A stretch of DNA of 64,000 bases from Rhodocyclales bacterium (GTDB lineage: Bacteria; Pseudomonadota; Gammaproteobacteria; Burkholderiales; Rhodocyclaceae), in contig PQAF01000005.1 of the NCBI GenBank assembly GCA_003105015.1, positions 1-64,000 on the forward strand, given 5' to 3'. Below the pieces are notes generated by a model, which had not been told where the DNA came from, did not search any database, and was given only the letters and a program-made list of their open reading frames with translations. Numbering within the stretch: position 1 is the first letter of the stretch; the number at the start of each line of letters is the position of its first letter. Position numbers and translations under genes: made by a program. Below, piece by piece: positions 54,760-64,000 of this stretch.

Positions 54760-55684
54760 GCTTCCTCCCCTCTCCCGCTTGCGGGAGAGGGGCTGGGGGA
54801 GAGGGCTGCCTGACGGCGATCGCCACGCCTGCCGCGGCGATCGCCATGCCGGCCACGGCCGTCAGGCCGAGTTTCTCCCCGAAAATCAGAAAGGCCATCA
54901 GCGCGGTCGTCGGCGGCGTGAGGTAGAACAGCGCCGAGACGCGCGTCGCCGCGCCGCGGCGGATCAGCAGGTGCAGCAGCGAAATCGCCCCCAGCGACAA
55001 CACCACGATCAGCCAGCCCAGCGCAAAGACGAACTGGCCGCTCCATTCGACGCCCATGGTCTCGAAGGCCAGCGCGAAAGGCAGCAGCACCAGTCCGGCG
55101 GCAACGAACTGGATCACCGAGCCGCTCCAAAGATCCAGTTCGGCGCAGAAGCGTTTCTGGTAGAGCGTGCCGAGGGTGATACTGAGCAGCGCCATGACCG
55201 AGAAGGCCAGTCCGGCACCGCTCAGCCCGGCAAACCCCAGCTTCTCCCATACCACCAGGGTCACCCCGCAAAAGCCGAGCGCCAGGCCCGCCCACTGCCG
55301 GCCGCTGACCCGCTCGCCCACCATCGAGGCGCTCAGGAACGCAGTCAGCAGCGGCTGGATGCCGACGACCAGGGCCACCACGCCGGCCGGCATGCCGGTA
55401 TGGATGGCCAGGAACACCCCGGACAGATAGCCGCCATGCAGTAACGTGCCTGCAACAGCAATATGGAACCATTGGATCGGACGGTGCGGCCATGGCCGGC
55501 GCAAGACCAGCGCCAGCAGGCCGAGCAGGCCGATCACGCAGGCAAAGCGGATCAGCAGAAAGGTCAGCGGCTCGGCAAAGGGCAGTCCCAGCTTGGCGCC
55601 GATGAAGCCGGTGCTCCAGAGCAGGACGAACAGGCCCGGGGCCAGGACCAGCAGCATCGGCTGCGAATGCGTTTTCTCGGTCAT
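54746..55684 (-). CDS. EamA/DMT-family transporter
   Basis: 10-TM profile; [27 protein letters not shown]. Confidence 0.9.
   Translation of the reverse strand: MTEKTHSQPMLLVLAPGLFVLLWSTGFIGAKLGLPFAEPLTFLLIRFACVIGLLGLLALVLRRPWPHRPIQWFHIAVAGTLLHGGYLSGVFLAIHTGMPAGVVALVVGIQPLLTAFLSASMVGERVSGRQWAGLALGFCGVTLVVWEKLGFAGLSGAGLAFSVMALLSITLGTLYQKRFCAELDLWSGSVIQFVAAGLVLLPFALAFETMGVEWSGQFVFALGWLIVVLSLGAISLLHLLIRRGAATRVSALFYLTPPTTALMAFLIFGEKLGLTAVAGMAIAAAGVAIAVRQPSPPAPLPQAGEGRKPSGS
54767..54792. repeat. palindromic repeat CCCCTCTCCCGC-TT-GCGGGAGAGGGG in the 3' end of the EamA gene
   Basis: perfect 12-bp arms; translated as ...[12 protein letters not shown]. Confidence 0.75.
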
Positions 55685-55802
55685 TTACTCTTGAAATCCT
55701 GGTTGCACCGCCATAAATAGAAGCTCGGAAGGTAACAAAGTTAAGTGCTTACTAACATTTAGTCAAATGTTTTTAATAAGTTTTTTATTTTCTCAAAAAA
55801 TA

Positions 55803-55817
55803 TTGTGCTTTGCACAA
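55803..55817. promoter_or_regulatory. palindrome TTGTGC-TTT-GCACAA upstream of phasin promoter
   Basis: perfect inverted repeat, TGC-rich as in PhaR-type operators. Confidence 0.5.
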
Positions 55818-55825
55818 AAAAGTTC

Positions 55826-55853
55826 TTGACTTGGAAAGATTCAACCTTATAAT
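55826..55853 (+). promoter_or_regulatory. sigma70 promoter TTGACT-N16-TATAAT
   Basis: near-consensus boxes upstream of phasin. Confidence 0.85.
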
Positions 55854-55936
55854 TGAATCATGCTGCGGTGCAACAAGTAGTGCGGATTAATACCGAATTT
55901 TCATTTTCAGATTGCTGTCATTTCAAGGAGAGAGAA

Positions 55937-56497
55937 ATGCTGACCACCCCGGAACAACTGGCTACCGCCAACAAAGCCAACGTCGAAGCCATGCTGACCC
56001 TGGCCAACACCGCGTTCGCGAGCGCCGAGCGCTTCGCTGCGCTGAACCTGAACACCGCCCGTGCCGTGCTGGAAGACAGCGTGAACAACGCCAAGGCCCT
56101 GCTCGGCGCCAAGGATCTGCAGGAAGTCATTTCCCTGCAAGCCACCCTGGCCCAGCCGTCCGTCGAGAAGGCCGTTGCCTACTCGCGCAGCGTCTATGAG
56201 ATCTCCGCCCAGACCCAGGAAGAGTTCTCCAAGCTGGTCGAGGCCCAGTTCGCCGAAGTGAACAAGAACGTCGCCTCCACGCTGGACAAGGCCGCCAAGT
56301 CGGCCCCGGCCGGTTCGGACGTCGCGGTTGCCGCGGTCAAGTCCGCCATCGCCGCCGCCAACTCGGCCTACGACACGATGAGCAAGGCTGCCAAGCAGGT
56401 CGCCGAGATCGCCGAGGCCAACGTGGCCGCCGCGACCAACGCCACCGTCAAGGCCGTCGGCGCCGCCCAGACCGCCAAAGCCAAGAAAGCCGCCTAA
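55937..56497 (+). CDS. phasin family protein
   Basis: MLTTPEQLATANKANVEAMLTLANTAFASAERFAALNLNTARAVLED; RBS AGGAGAGA. Confidence 0.95.
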   Translation: MLTTPEQLATANKANVEAMLTLANTAFASAERFAALNLNTARAVLEDSVNNAKALLGAKDLQEVISLQATLAQPSVEKAVAYSRSVYEISAQTQEEFSKLVEAQFAEVNKNVASTLDKAAKSAPAGSDVAVAAVKSAIAAANSAYDTMSKAAKQVAEIAEANVAAATNATVKAVGAAQTAKAKKAA

Positions 56498-56550
56498 GCT
56501 TTCCGGCTGCACCATCCTCCTCCCGCCCCGCGCAAAGCGGAGCGTTTCGA

Positions 56551-56576
56551 GCCCCGGCTTCGGCCGGGGTTTTTTC
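56551..56576 (+). terminator. rho-independent terminator GCCCCGGCTTCGGCCGGGGTTTTTTC
   Basis: hairpin plus T-run. Confidence 0.9.
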
Positions 56577-56579
56577 TTT

Positions 56580-57326
56580 CTATTTCTCCTGCCACTCGTA
56601 GCCGAGGCGCCCCACCTCGGCGCGGATCTCGTCCATCGCCGCCCGGACTGACGCCGGTTCGCCGCGCACGCCCAGCTCGATGTGCCGCCGCACGCCTTCG
56701 CCGCCGAAGGAAGGCAGGCTGAACAGGGCCGCCTTCGGGTACTCCCGCGTGATGCGGTTCATCAGGTCGAGCAGGGCCGACTCGGGCGCTTCATACACGA
56801 TGATCGCCCGCTCCTCGCGCGCCACCCGGTGATGCAGGGGGGCAAGGCGCGTATCCAGCACCCACTCCAGCATCGGCCAGGACATCACCGGGAAGCCGGG
56901 AAAGAAGTAATGGCGGCCGACCGAAAAGCCGGGAATGCGGTTGTAGGGATTGGGAATGATCTCGCTGCCGATCGGGAACTCGCCCAGCATGAGCCGCTGC
57001 GGCGTGGTTTCGTCGCCGAAGCGCGCGCGGATCTCGCGCTCGGCATCGGGGTGCAGGGCGATGCCCACGCCCAGCGCCGCGGCCGCGGCCTGGCGCGTAT
57101 GGTCGTCGGGCGTCACGCCGATGCCGCCGAAGCTGAAGACGATGTCGTCGGTGGCAAAACTGCGCCGCAGGGCCTCCGTCAGGCGTGTCCGATCGTCGCC
57201 GAGGACCTGCGCCCAGTCGAGCGCCATGCCGCGCAGGGCGAGCAACTCGATGACCTTGGGGAAATGCTTGTCCGCCCGCTTGCCGGAGAGGATTTCGTCG
57301 CCGATGATGATGGCCCCGATGCTCAT
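56580..57326 (-). CDS. molybdopterin-binding (CinA/MoaB-like) protein
   Basis: MSIGAIIIGDEILSGKRADKH, FSFGGIGVTPDDHTRQA. Confidence 0.92.
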   Translation of the reverse strand: MSIGAIIIGDEILSGKRADKHFPKVIELLALRGMALDWAQVLGDDRTRLTEALRRSFATDDIVFSFGGIGVTPDDHTRQAAAAALGVGIALHPDAEREIRARFGDETTPQRLMLGEFPIGSEIIPNPYNRIPGFSVGRHYFFPGFPVMSWPMLEWVLDTRLAPLHHRVAREERAIIVYEAPESALLDLMNRITREYPKAALFSLPSFGGEGVRRHIELGVRGEPASVRAAMDEIRAEVGRLGYEWQEK

Positions 57327-58045
57327 GATTTCCGCGCACGCCGCAGCGCCTCCAGGCAGTAGTGGATGTAAGCCAGGCCGGCATAGGCCGGCGCGATCAG
57401 GTTGAGCACCGGCACGAAGGCCAGCAGGCCGGCGACGACGCCGGCCAGATACAGTCCGCTGCGCTCGCGCGCCAGCACGCCGCCGATCTCGTCGGCGCCG
57501 GCATGCGCCGACAGCGCGTCGTAGCTGTAGCCGCGGTAGTTGAGGTAGCCGGCGAGCAGCACCGGCAGGACGATGGCCATGCCGGGAATCAGCCACAGCG
57601 GCAGCGTGACCACCCAGCCGGCGAGGAACACCGCCACCGCCATCAGGGCATTGCCGAGACTGCCGGCCAGCGTGCCGCCGTCGCGCCGCTCCAATTCCGG
57701 ATAGTCCTTCGCCGCCACCCGCTCCAGCATCAGCGGCAGGGCGAAGACGGCGACGATGAACATCGCCGTGCCGTAGATGAGCGGGATCAGCAGCAAACCC
57801 AGCACCACCTTGACGAAGATCGCACCGGCCAGCGCCGAGGCCTCCCAGCGCATCTGCAGCCAGTTGAGCCAGCCGACCTCGTTGAAGAGGCGCTCGACGC
57901 CGGCGCCGACCGTGTCCCAGGAGAACCACGCCACGGCGATCCAGAACACGACCGCCAGGACGGTCGGCCACAGCAGATGCCAGAGGATGCCCGGCGTGAG
58001 CAGGCTCCTCAGCGCGCGTCCATAGGCTTTCAGCACTTCGGTCAT
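57323..58045 (-). CDS. EI24 domain-containing (CysZ-like) membrane protein
   Basis: TM profile; GYLNYRGYSYDALSAHAGADE. Confidence 0.85.
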   Translation of the reverse strand: MTEVLKAYGRALRSLLTPGILWHLLWPTVLAVVFWIAVAWFSWDTVGAGVERLFNEVGWLNWLQMRWEASALAGAIFVKVVLGLLLIPLIYGTAMFIVAVFALPLMLERVAAKDYPELERRDGGTLAGSLGNALMAVAVFLAGWVVTLPLWLIPGMAIVLPVLLAGYLNYRGYSYDALSAHAGADEIGGVLARERSGLYLAGVVAGLLAFVPVLNLIAPAYAGLAYIHYCLEALRRARKS

Positions 58046-58052
58046 GCGGCTC

Positions 58053-61000
58053 CTATCTCGGCCGGCTGTCCCAGGCCTTCTGCAGTCTCTTTACGGAAAC
58101 CGGCATCGGCGTCTTCAGTTCCTGCGCGAACAGCGCGACGCGCAGTTCCTCGAGCAGCCAGCGGAAATCCTCCAGCCAGGGGTCGGGCGCGCCGCTCTTG
58201 CGCCGCGCCAGCCGTTCGCGCTCCCAGGGTTTATACAATGCCGCGAACTCCTGCGCCAGCCGGGCGTCGCGCGCCGGATCGGCACGCAGCTTGTCGATGC
58301 GCAGCTGCGCCGCCTTCAGGTAGCGCGGGAAGTGCGCCAGGCGCTCGAAGGGCGTCGCCTCGACGAAGCCCTTCGGCAGCAGCTCGGCGCATTGCGCCTT
58401 GATGTCCTCCGCCACCGCCGGCTGCGCCTTGATCGTCGCGAGCTTCTTCAGCAGCGCGGCGTGCTCCGCGAGTATCGCACCAACCAGCCGCGCGATCTCC
58501 TGCGCCACCAGGCCGATGCGGGCGCGCGCCTCGTCCTTGCGTTTGGCGAAACTGGCGGCATCGGCCGGCAGCGGCGCCAGCATGCAGGTGCGCTCCAGGG
58601 TCGCCGCGACGATCTGGCTTTTCAGCTCGGCTTCCGTGCCCCAGGCCATGAACAGCAGGCCCAGCTCGCGCGGCAGCGACTTCTCGACGAACTTCACCTG
58701 CTCGCGCAATTCCAGGGCGAAGAGCCGGCGCAGGCCCCTGCGGTGCACGGCGGCGGCCTTCTCCGGCGTGTCCTGCACGCGCAGCGCCACGCTGTCGCCC
58801 TCGTCCACCAGCGCCGGGAAGCCGATCACGTTGCGGCCGCCGACGTCCACCTCCATGATTTCCGGCAGCTCGCCGAAGCTCCATGAAGTCAGTCCCTGCA
58901 ATGCGGCGTCCGCGGCGTCCTCCTTCACTTCGGCGCGGGCGAAGGTCTGCTCGATCTTCTGTGCGAAGCGGCTGCGCAGGGCGGCGAGGTCGCGCGACTG
59001 GCCGAGCATGCGGCCGTGCTCGTCGACGGCGCGGAAGTTCATGAAGAAATGCGCCGGCACCATCTCGGCACGGAAGGCATCGAGCGGAAGCTTCAGCTGC
59101 ATCTTCTCCTCGGCGGCGCGGGTCAGGGCGCGCAGGAAGGGCTCGTCGGCCTCGTGCGCCGCTTCCGCGAAGGCGGCAACGAAGTCGTCAATGGGTTGCA
59201 GGCGGTGGCGGTATTTCTGCGGCAGGGTCTTCACGAACTGCGCCGCCTTCTGCTCGAGCAGGCCCGGCACCAGCCACTCGCAGCGCACCGACGGCACCTG
59301 GTTGAGCGCCGCCAGCGGCACCGTCAGCGTCACGCCGTCGTCCTCGGCGCCGGGCTCGAAGTGGTAGGCGAGCGGGTAGCGCTGGCCGTGGATCTCCATC
59401 TGCGGCGGGAAGCGCTCCGAGGTGACGCCGGCGGCGTCGTGGCGCATGAGCTGCTCGCGCGTGAGGAACAGCAGCTTCGGCTCGGCGCGCTCGGCGTCCT
59501 TGCGCCAGCGCTCGAAGCTGGCGACGTCCACGACCTCGGCGGGAATCTGCGCGTCGTAGAAGGCGAAGATCAGCTCCTCGTCCACCAGCACGTCCTGGCG
59601 GCGCGTCTTGTGCTCCAACTGCTCGATGTCGCGCACCAGCTTGCGGTTGTGCTGGAAGAAGCGCGCATGGCGCGTGAATTCGTCGGGCAGCTCGCCCTGC
59701 ACCAGGCCCTCGCGGATGAACAGCTCGCGGGCGAGCTTCGGATCGACCCGGCTGTAGGTCACGGGCCGCTTGGCGTAGAGCACCAGGCCGTGCAGGGTGG
59801 CACGCTCCCAGGCGCGCACCTGTCCGGTCTTCTTCTCCCAGTGCGGGTCGTAGACGCTCTTGCGCACCATGTGGGCGCCAACCTCTTCCAGCCATTCCGG
59901 CTCGATCTTCGCCAGGCAGCGCGCATACAGCCGCGTTGTCTCGACCAGCTCGGCAGCGACGATCCAGCGGCCGGCCTTTTTCGCCAGCGCCGAGCCGGGA
60001 TGCGGCCAGAAGCGGATGCCGCGCGCGCCGAGGTAATGGCCCTCCTCCTCGCTCTTCAGGCCGAGGTTGCCGAGCAGGCCGGCGAGCAGGGCCTTGTGGA
60101 TCTGCTCGTAGGTGGCCGGCTTCCCGTTCTCGCGCCAGCTGTGCTCGCCGCACAGCGTGTGCAGTTGCGCATGCACCTCGCGCCACTCGCGCATGCGCAG
60201 GTAGCTGAGGTAATTCTTGCGGCACCAGTCGCGCTGCTTGCGCTGCGAGGCGTGCGTCCACTCCGCGTCGAAGGCCTTCCACAGGTTCAGCCAGGCGAGG
60301 AACTCCGAGCGCTGCTGCTGTTCGTCGCCGCGCCATTTGGCGTGGGCCTGGTCCGCCGCGCCGGCCTGCTCCTGCGGCCGCTCGCGCGGATCCTGCACCG
60401 ACAGGGCTGCGGCGATGACCAGCATCTCGCGCAGGCAGTGGCCGTCGCGCGCGGCGAGGATCATGCGGCCGATGCGCGGATCGAGCGGCAGCTTCGCCAG
60501 CTCGCGGCCGCTTTTGGTGAGTTCGCGTTCGTCGTCCACCGCGCCCAGTTCGGCGAGCAACTGATAGCCGTCGGTGACCATGCGCGGCAGCGGCCGGTCG
60601 AGGAAGGGGAATTCCTCCACCTCGCCGAGGTGCAGCGACTTCATGCGCAGGATGACGCCGGCCAGCGAGGAGCGCAGCAGCTCGGGCTCGGTGTGCGCCA
60701 GGCGCCTCTGGTAGTCATCCTCGGCATACAGGCGGATGCAGACGCCGCTCATGACGCGGCCGCAGCGCCCTGCGCGCTGGTTGGCGGCCGAGCGGGCGAT
60801 GTCCTCGACCTGCAGCATCTCCACCTTGTTGCGGTGGGAGTAGCGCTTGACGCGGGCCAGTCCGGAATCGACGACGTAGCGGATGCCCGGCACGGTGAGC
60901 GAGGTCTCGGCGACGTTGGTGGCGAGCACGACGCGGCGGCCCTTCGCCGGCGCGAAGACCCGCTGCTGCTCCTGTGCCGACTGGCGCGCGTAGAGCGGCA

Positions 61001-61862
61001 GCAGTTCCGTCCCGGGCGGATGGTGCTTCCTCAGCGCCTCGGCCGCCTCGCGGATCTCGCGCTCGCCGGGCAGGAACACCAGCACGTCGCCCGGACCGTT
61101 GCGGTGGCATTCGTCGACGGCGTCGACGATGGCGTCCGGCAGGTCGACGTTGTCCGCCGGCGGCCGCCAGCGCATCTCGATGGGATAGAGCCGGCCCGAG
61201 ACCTCGATCACCGGTGCGCCGTCGAAATGCTTCGAGAAGCGCTCCGCATCCAGCGTCGCCGAGGTGACAATGACCTTCAATTCCGGCCGCTTCGGCAGGA
61301 GCTGCTTGAGATACCCCAGCAGGAAGTCGATGTTGAGGCTGCGCTCGTGCGCTTCATCAATGATCAGCGTGTCGTACTGCCGCAGCTGCGGGTCGCCCTG
61401 CGTCTCGGCGAGCAGGATGCCGTCGGTCATCAGCTTGATGTAGCTGTCGGGGCTGACGCGGTCGGTAAAGCGGATCTTGAAACCGACGGCGCGGCCCAGC
61501 TCGCTCTTCAGTTCCTGGGCGATGCGCGTGGCGGTGGCGCGGGCGGCGATGCGGCGCGGCTGGGTGTGGCCGATGAGGCCGTGTGCGCCGCGGCCGAGTT
61601 CGAGGCAGATCTTCGGCAGCTGCGTCGTCTTGCCCGAGCCGGTCTCGCCGCAGACGATGACCACCTGGTTCTTCGCGATGGCCTCGGCGATCTCGCCGCG
61701 CTTCGCGCAGACCGGCAACTCGTCGTCATAGGCAATCGCCGGCCGCGCGGCCAGGCGCGCTGCCGGATCGAAAATGCGCCTATCCCCCCGCCCCTTTCCC
61801 GAGGAAAGGGGTGACAACGGTTCAGCCGCGCCAGGCGCGGCTTCCGTGTGCTTCGGTTTCAT
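58053..61862 (-). CDS. hrpA: ATP-dependent RNA helicase HrpA
   Basis: VIVCGETGSGKTTQLPKICLELGRG, DEAHERSLN, QRAGRCGR; internal Met start overlapping crcB stop. Confidence 0.95.
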   Translation of the reverse strand: MKPKHTEAAPGAAEPLSPLSSGKGRGDRRIFDPAARLAARPAIAYDDELPVCAKRGEIAEAIAKNQVVIVCGETGSGKTTQLPKICLELGRGAHGLIGHTQPRRIAARATATRIAQELKSELGRAVGFKIRFTDRVSPDSYIKLMTDGILLAETQGDPQLRQYDTLIIDEAHERSLNIDFLLGYLKQLLPKRPELKVIVTSATLDAERFSKHFDGAPVIEVSGRLYPIEMRWRPPADNVDLPDAIVDAVDECHRNGPGDVLVFLPGEREIREAAEALRKHHPPGTELLPLYARQSAQEQQRVFAPAKGRRVVLATNVAETSLTVPGIRYVVDSGLARVKRYSHRNKVEMLQVEDIARSAANQRAGRCGRVMSGVCIRLYAEDDYQRRLAHTEPELLRSSLAGVILRMKSLHLGEVEEFPFLDRPLPRMVTDGYQLLAELGAVDDERELTKSGRELAKLPLDPRIGRMILAARDGHCLREMLVIAAALSVQDPRERPQEQAGAADQAHAKWRGDEQQQRSEFLAWLNLWKAFDAEWTHASQRKQRDWCRKNYLSYLRMREWREVHAQLHTLCGEHSWRENGKPATYEQIHKALLAGLLGNLGLKSEEEGHYLGARGIRFWPHPGSALAKKAGRWIVAAELVETTRLYARCLAKIEPEWLEEVGAHMVRKSVYDPHWEKKTGQVRAWERATLHGLVLYAKRPVTYSRVDPKLARELFIREGLVQGELPDEFTRHARFFQHNRKLVRDIEQLEHKTRRQDVLVDEELIFAFYDAQIPAEVVDVASFERWRKDAERAEPKLLFLTREQLMRHDAAGVTSERFPPQMEIHGQRYPLAYHFEPGAEDDGVTLTVPLAALNQVPSVRCEWLVPGLLEQKAAQFVKTLPQKYRHRLQPIDDFVAAFAEAAHEADEPFLRALTRAAEEKMQLKLPLDAFRAEMVPAHFFMNFRAVDEHGRMLGQSRDLAALRSRFAQKIEQTFARAEVKEDAADAALQGLTSWSFGELPEIMEVDVGGRNVIGFPALVDEGDSVALRVQDTPEKAAAVHRRGLRRLFALELREQVKFVEKSLPRELGLLFMAWGTEAELKSQIVAATLERTCMLAPLPADAASFAKRKDEARARIGLVAQEIARLVGAILAEHAALLKKLATIKAQPAVAEDIKAQCAELLPKGFVEATPFERLAHFPRYLKAAQLRIDKLRADPARDARLAQEFAALYKPWERERLARRKSGAPDPWLEDFRWLLEELRVALFAQELKTPMPVSVKRLQKAWDSRPR

Positions 61863-62242
61863 TTGGCCAGGACGACGAAGGTGGCGATGCCCAGCGCCGT
61901 CATCGCCAGCGAGCCGATCAGGTGGCCGCCCGCCGCCGCCAGCGCCCAGCCGTATTGCGCGCGCTCGATGAGCGCCACCACTTCGGCGGAGAAGGTCGAG
62001 AAGGTGGTCAGGCCGCCGAGGAAGCCGGTGATGAGGAAGAGCTTGAGTTCGGGCGACAGCCCGGCATGGTGATGGAACAGCGCCACGGCGAAACCGACGC
62101 AATAGCCGCCGATGAGATTGGCCGCCAGGGTGCCGAGCGGGATCGTGGGGAACAGGGGATTCAGGGCCACGCCGAGGCCCCAGCGCGTCCAGGCGCCCAG
62201 CGCGGCGCCGCCCCCCACAGCGAGAAATCCACCCAAGCTCAT
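61859..62242 (-). CDS. crcB: fluoride channel CrcB/Fluc
   Basis: GGGAALGAWTRWGL, GTLAANLIGGYCVG, TTFSTFSAE. Confidence 0.95.
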   Translation of the reverse strand: MSLGGFLAVGGGAALGAWTRWGLGVALNPLFPTIPLGTLAANLIGGYCVGFAVALFHHHAGLSPELKLFLITGFLGGLTTFSTFSAEVVALIERAQYGWALAAAGGHLIGSLAMTALGIATFVVLAK

Positions 62243-62364
62243 GATCGTTTTGAGAATTCCAGACCGGATTGTAACCCGCCGTAAGGTTTCGACCCCAGCC
62301 CCGGTCTATTCCAGCGAGAGGCGAAGTTTCGCCGATCGACCCCAACCCCAACAGGAGAAAGCAA

Positions 62365-62655
62365 ATGAGCAGACGCACCACCCTGATCACCGCCGCCCTC
62401 GGTACTGCCTTCGCCGCCACCGCCGCCCTCGCCCCGGTCGCCCACGCCGCCGGCAACCCCTTCGCCGCCAGCCAGCTCTCGGCCGGCTACCAACTCGCCC
62501 AGGCCGATACCAAGATGGACGGCAAGAAGAAGGATGGTTCCTGCGGCGCAGACAAGAAGAAGGATGCCAATTGCGGCGCGGACAAGAAGGCCGCCGACAA
62601 GAAGAAGGACGGCAAGTGCGGCGAAGCCAAGTGCGCTGCCGACAAGAAGAAGTAA
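62365..62655 (+). CDS. HvfA/bufferin-like RiPP precursor
   Basis: signal peptide plus KKDGSCGADKKKDANCGADKKAADKKKDGKCGEAKCAADKKK; followed by DUF692 and DUF2063 genes. Confidence 0.85.
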   Translation: MSRRTTLITAALGTAFAATAALAPVAHAAGNPFAASQLSAGYQLAQADTKMDGKKKDGSCGADKKKDANCGADKKAADKKKDGKCGEAKCAADKKK

Positions 62656-62675
62656 GTCGATTCGCTTCGGCCATC

Positions 62676-63530
62676 ATGGGATCCCGCGGGATTTCCGGCG
62701 CCGGACTCGGCTTCAGGCGGGAGCTCATCCCCGCCCTGAAGGCCGGGGTGCCCGATGCCATCCGTTTCTTCGAGATCGCTCCCGAAAACTGGCTCGGTAT
62801 GGGCGGGCGCTCGGCGAAGGATCTGCGCGCCTTCACAGAGCGTCATCCTTTCGTCTGTCATGGCCTGTCGCTCTCGCTCGGCGGGCCGGCGCCGCTCGAC
62901 GAGACGCTGCTGCGGCGGATCAAGGCCTTCATGCGCGAGCACGGCATGACGCTCTACACCGAGCACCTATCCTGGTGCGGCGACGACGGCCAGCTCTACG
63001 ACCTGCTGCCCATTCCGTTCACGGAAGAGGCCGTGCGCTGGACGGCGGAACGAGTAAGACGCGCCCAAGACATCCTCGGTATGCGCATCGGCCTGGAAAA
63101 TGCCTCCTACTATGTCGCCCCGCCGGGCGCGGAGATGAACGAGATCGAATTCATCCGCTCGGTCATCGAGGAGGCCGATTGCCTGCTGCACCTCGATGTG
63201 AACAACATCTACGTCAACAGCCTCAACCATACATTCAACCCGATGCGCTTCCTGAAGGCCCTGCCGTTGGAACGCACCTGCTACATCCATGTCGCTGGCC
63301 ACTACGTCGAACCGGATGGCCTGGTAGTGGACACCCACGGCGCACCGGTCATCGATCCGGTGTGGGCCCTGCTGGATGCGGCCTATGCCGTCTGCGGGCC
63401 CGTGCCGACCTGCCTCGAGCGCGATTTCAACATCCCCGACCTCGACGAGCTGGCGAGGGAAGTCAGCGTGATTGCCAGTTTCCAGTGCCGTCATGCGCCG
63501 ACTGACTTTTGCCGGAGGGCCGAGGGATGA
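62676..63530 (+). CDS. DUF692 family RiPP-modifying enzyme (HvfB/BufB, MbnB-like)
   Basis: GAGLGFRRELIPAL, FFEIAPENWLGMGG, CHGLSLSLGG, EHLSWCG, HLDVNNIYVN, HVAGHY. Confidence 0.94.
   Translation: MGSRGISGAGLGFRRELIPALKAGVPDAIRFFEIAPENWLGMGGRSAKDLRAFTERHPFVCHGLSLSLGGPAPLDETLLRRIKAFMREHGMTLYTEHLSWCGDDGQLYDLLPIPFTEEAVRWTAERVRRAQDILGMRIGLENASYYVAPPGAEMNEIEFIRSVIEEADCLLHLDVNNIYVNSLNHTFNPMRFLKALPLERTCYIHVAGHYVEPDGLVVDTHGAPVIDPVWALLDAAYAVCGPVPTCLERDFNIPDLDELAREVSVIASFQCRHAPTDFCRRAEG
63490..63513 (-). repeat. partial family A repeat copy in 3' end of the DUF692 gene
   Basis: GTCATGCGCCGACTGACTTTTGCC. Confidence 0.45.
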
Positions 63531-64000
63531 ATGCGCCGCAGCCGGAATTCCAGCGCTTCCAATTCGCCTTCGCACGCCACGTGCGCGACCCGCGCGGTAC
63601 TGCGCGTCCCGCCGGCGTGCCGGCACGGCGCATGGATCTCTACAACGAGCTGCTCTTCAACAACATCGAGTCAAGCCTGAATACCTGCTTCCCGGTGTCG
63701 CGCGACATGCTCGGTGCGCGGCGCTGGCCCAGGCTGGTGCGCGCCTTCTTCCGCGACTGGCGCTGCCTTACGCCCCACTACCGCGAGATTCCGCGCGAGT
63801 TCGTCCGCTATCTTTCTGAAGCCGCCCCCGCCGCAAACTTGCCGCCCTGGCTGGCCGAGCTGGCGCACTACGAATGGGCCGAACTGGCAGTCGACATCAT
63901 GGAAACCCCAGAGCCCCCGCCCTGCGATGCCGAGGGGGACCTTCTCGATCGGCGCCCGGTGTTTGCGCCGGCGCTGATGAATCTCGCCTATGCCTGGCCG
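63527..64000 (+). CDS. DUF2063 family protein (HvfC/BufC N-terminal domain), truncated by window end
   Basis: ATGA overlap; MDLYNELLFNNIESSLNTCFPVSRDML...FFRDWRCLTPHYREIPREFVRYL. Confidence 0.92.
   Translation, partial: MNAPQPEFQRFQFAFARHVRDPRGTARPAGVPARRMDLYNELLFNNIESSLNTCFPVSRDMLGARRWPRLVRAFFRDWRCLTPHYREIPREFVRYLSEAAPAANLPPWLAELAHYEWAELAVDIMETPEPPPCDAEGDLLDRRPVFAPALMNLAYAWP

Noticed and set aside
58885-58912. Family A-like stretch AAGTCAGTCCCTGCAATGCGGCG in hrpA
   Set aside because: Match is weak and degenerate within conserved coding sequence; could be chance.
59016-61814. 932-aa plus-strand ORF
   Set aside because: Antisense to hrpA; shadow ORF.
62243-62300. Fluoride riboswitch upstream of crcB
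   Set aside because: No recognisable crcB-motif fold or conserved sequence in the short upstream region.
61862-62456. Long N-terminal extension of the 1467-aa HrpA ORF
   Set aside because: Overlaps crcB in another frame; the Met at 61862 overlapping the crcB stop gives a normal-size HrpA.
62112-62675. N-terminal part of the 472-aa plus ORF before the DUF692 domain
   Set aside because: Out-of-frame read through the hvfA-like gene; DUF692 homology starts at the ATG at 62676.

Overview
GC-rich chromosomal window, probably betaproteobacterial (Rhodocyclales-like, judged from gene order and protein character only). About 1-25 kb is mostly conserved core: an ABC substrate-binding protein, regulators, a SQR-like flavoprotein, Nif3, a DegQ-type protease, tatABC, the histidine genes, murA/bolA, an ABC-2 exporter and mlaFEDACB. 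About 25-46 kb is an MSHA-like type IV pilus locus (mshM/L/N/E/G/I/J/K-like genes, a ~880-aa prepilin-like protein with a possible lectin-like region, and two further prepilins). A sigma54 response regulator sits at one end of this locus and a histidine kinase at the other. About 39.6-49.7 kb is an accessory hotspot: two toxin-antitoxin-like pairs, a DUF4143 AAA ATPase inside a 72-bp direct duplication, and two nucleotidyltransferase-fold genes. Most of these modules abut copies of a short dispersed repeat (AAAGTCAGTCCCCGCAGGACGGCGG) or perfect palindromic operators. About 49.7-62.2 kb is core again: a Kef transporter, kdsD/lptC/lptA, enoyl-CoA hydratase, EamA, phasin, a CinA-like protein, EI24, hrpA and crcB. 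The window ends in a partial hvfA/B/C (bufferin-like) RiPP operon. Leading observations: (1) repeat-bounded cargo hotspot; (2) ATPase inside a 72-bp duplication of a prepilin gene end; (3) hisC precisely inverted inside the his cluster; (4) large putative pilus-tip adhesin, with repeats built into the leaders of consecutive pilus genes; (5) HvfA/DUF692/DUF2063 RiPP operon with a DGxCG-type precursor; (6) SQR-like gene with a palindromic operator next to an ArsR-rhodanese fusion. All calls come from reading the sequence; no database search was run.
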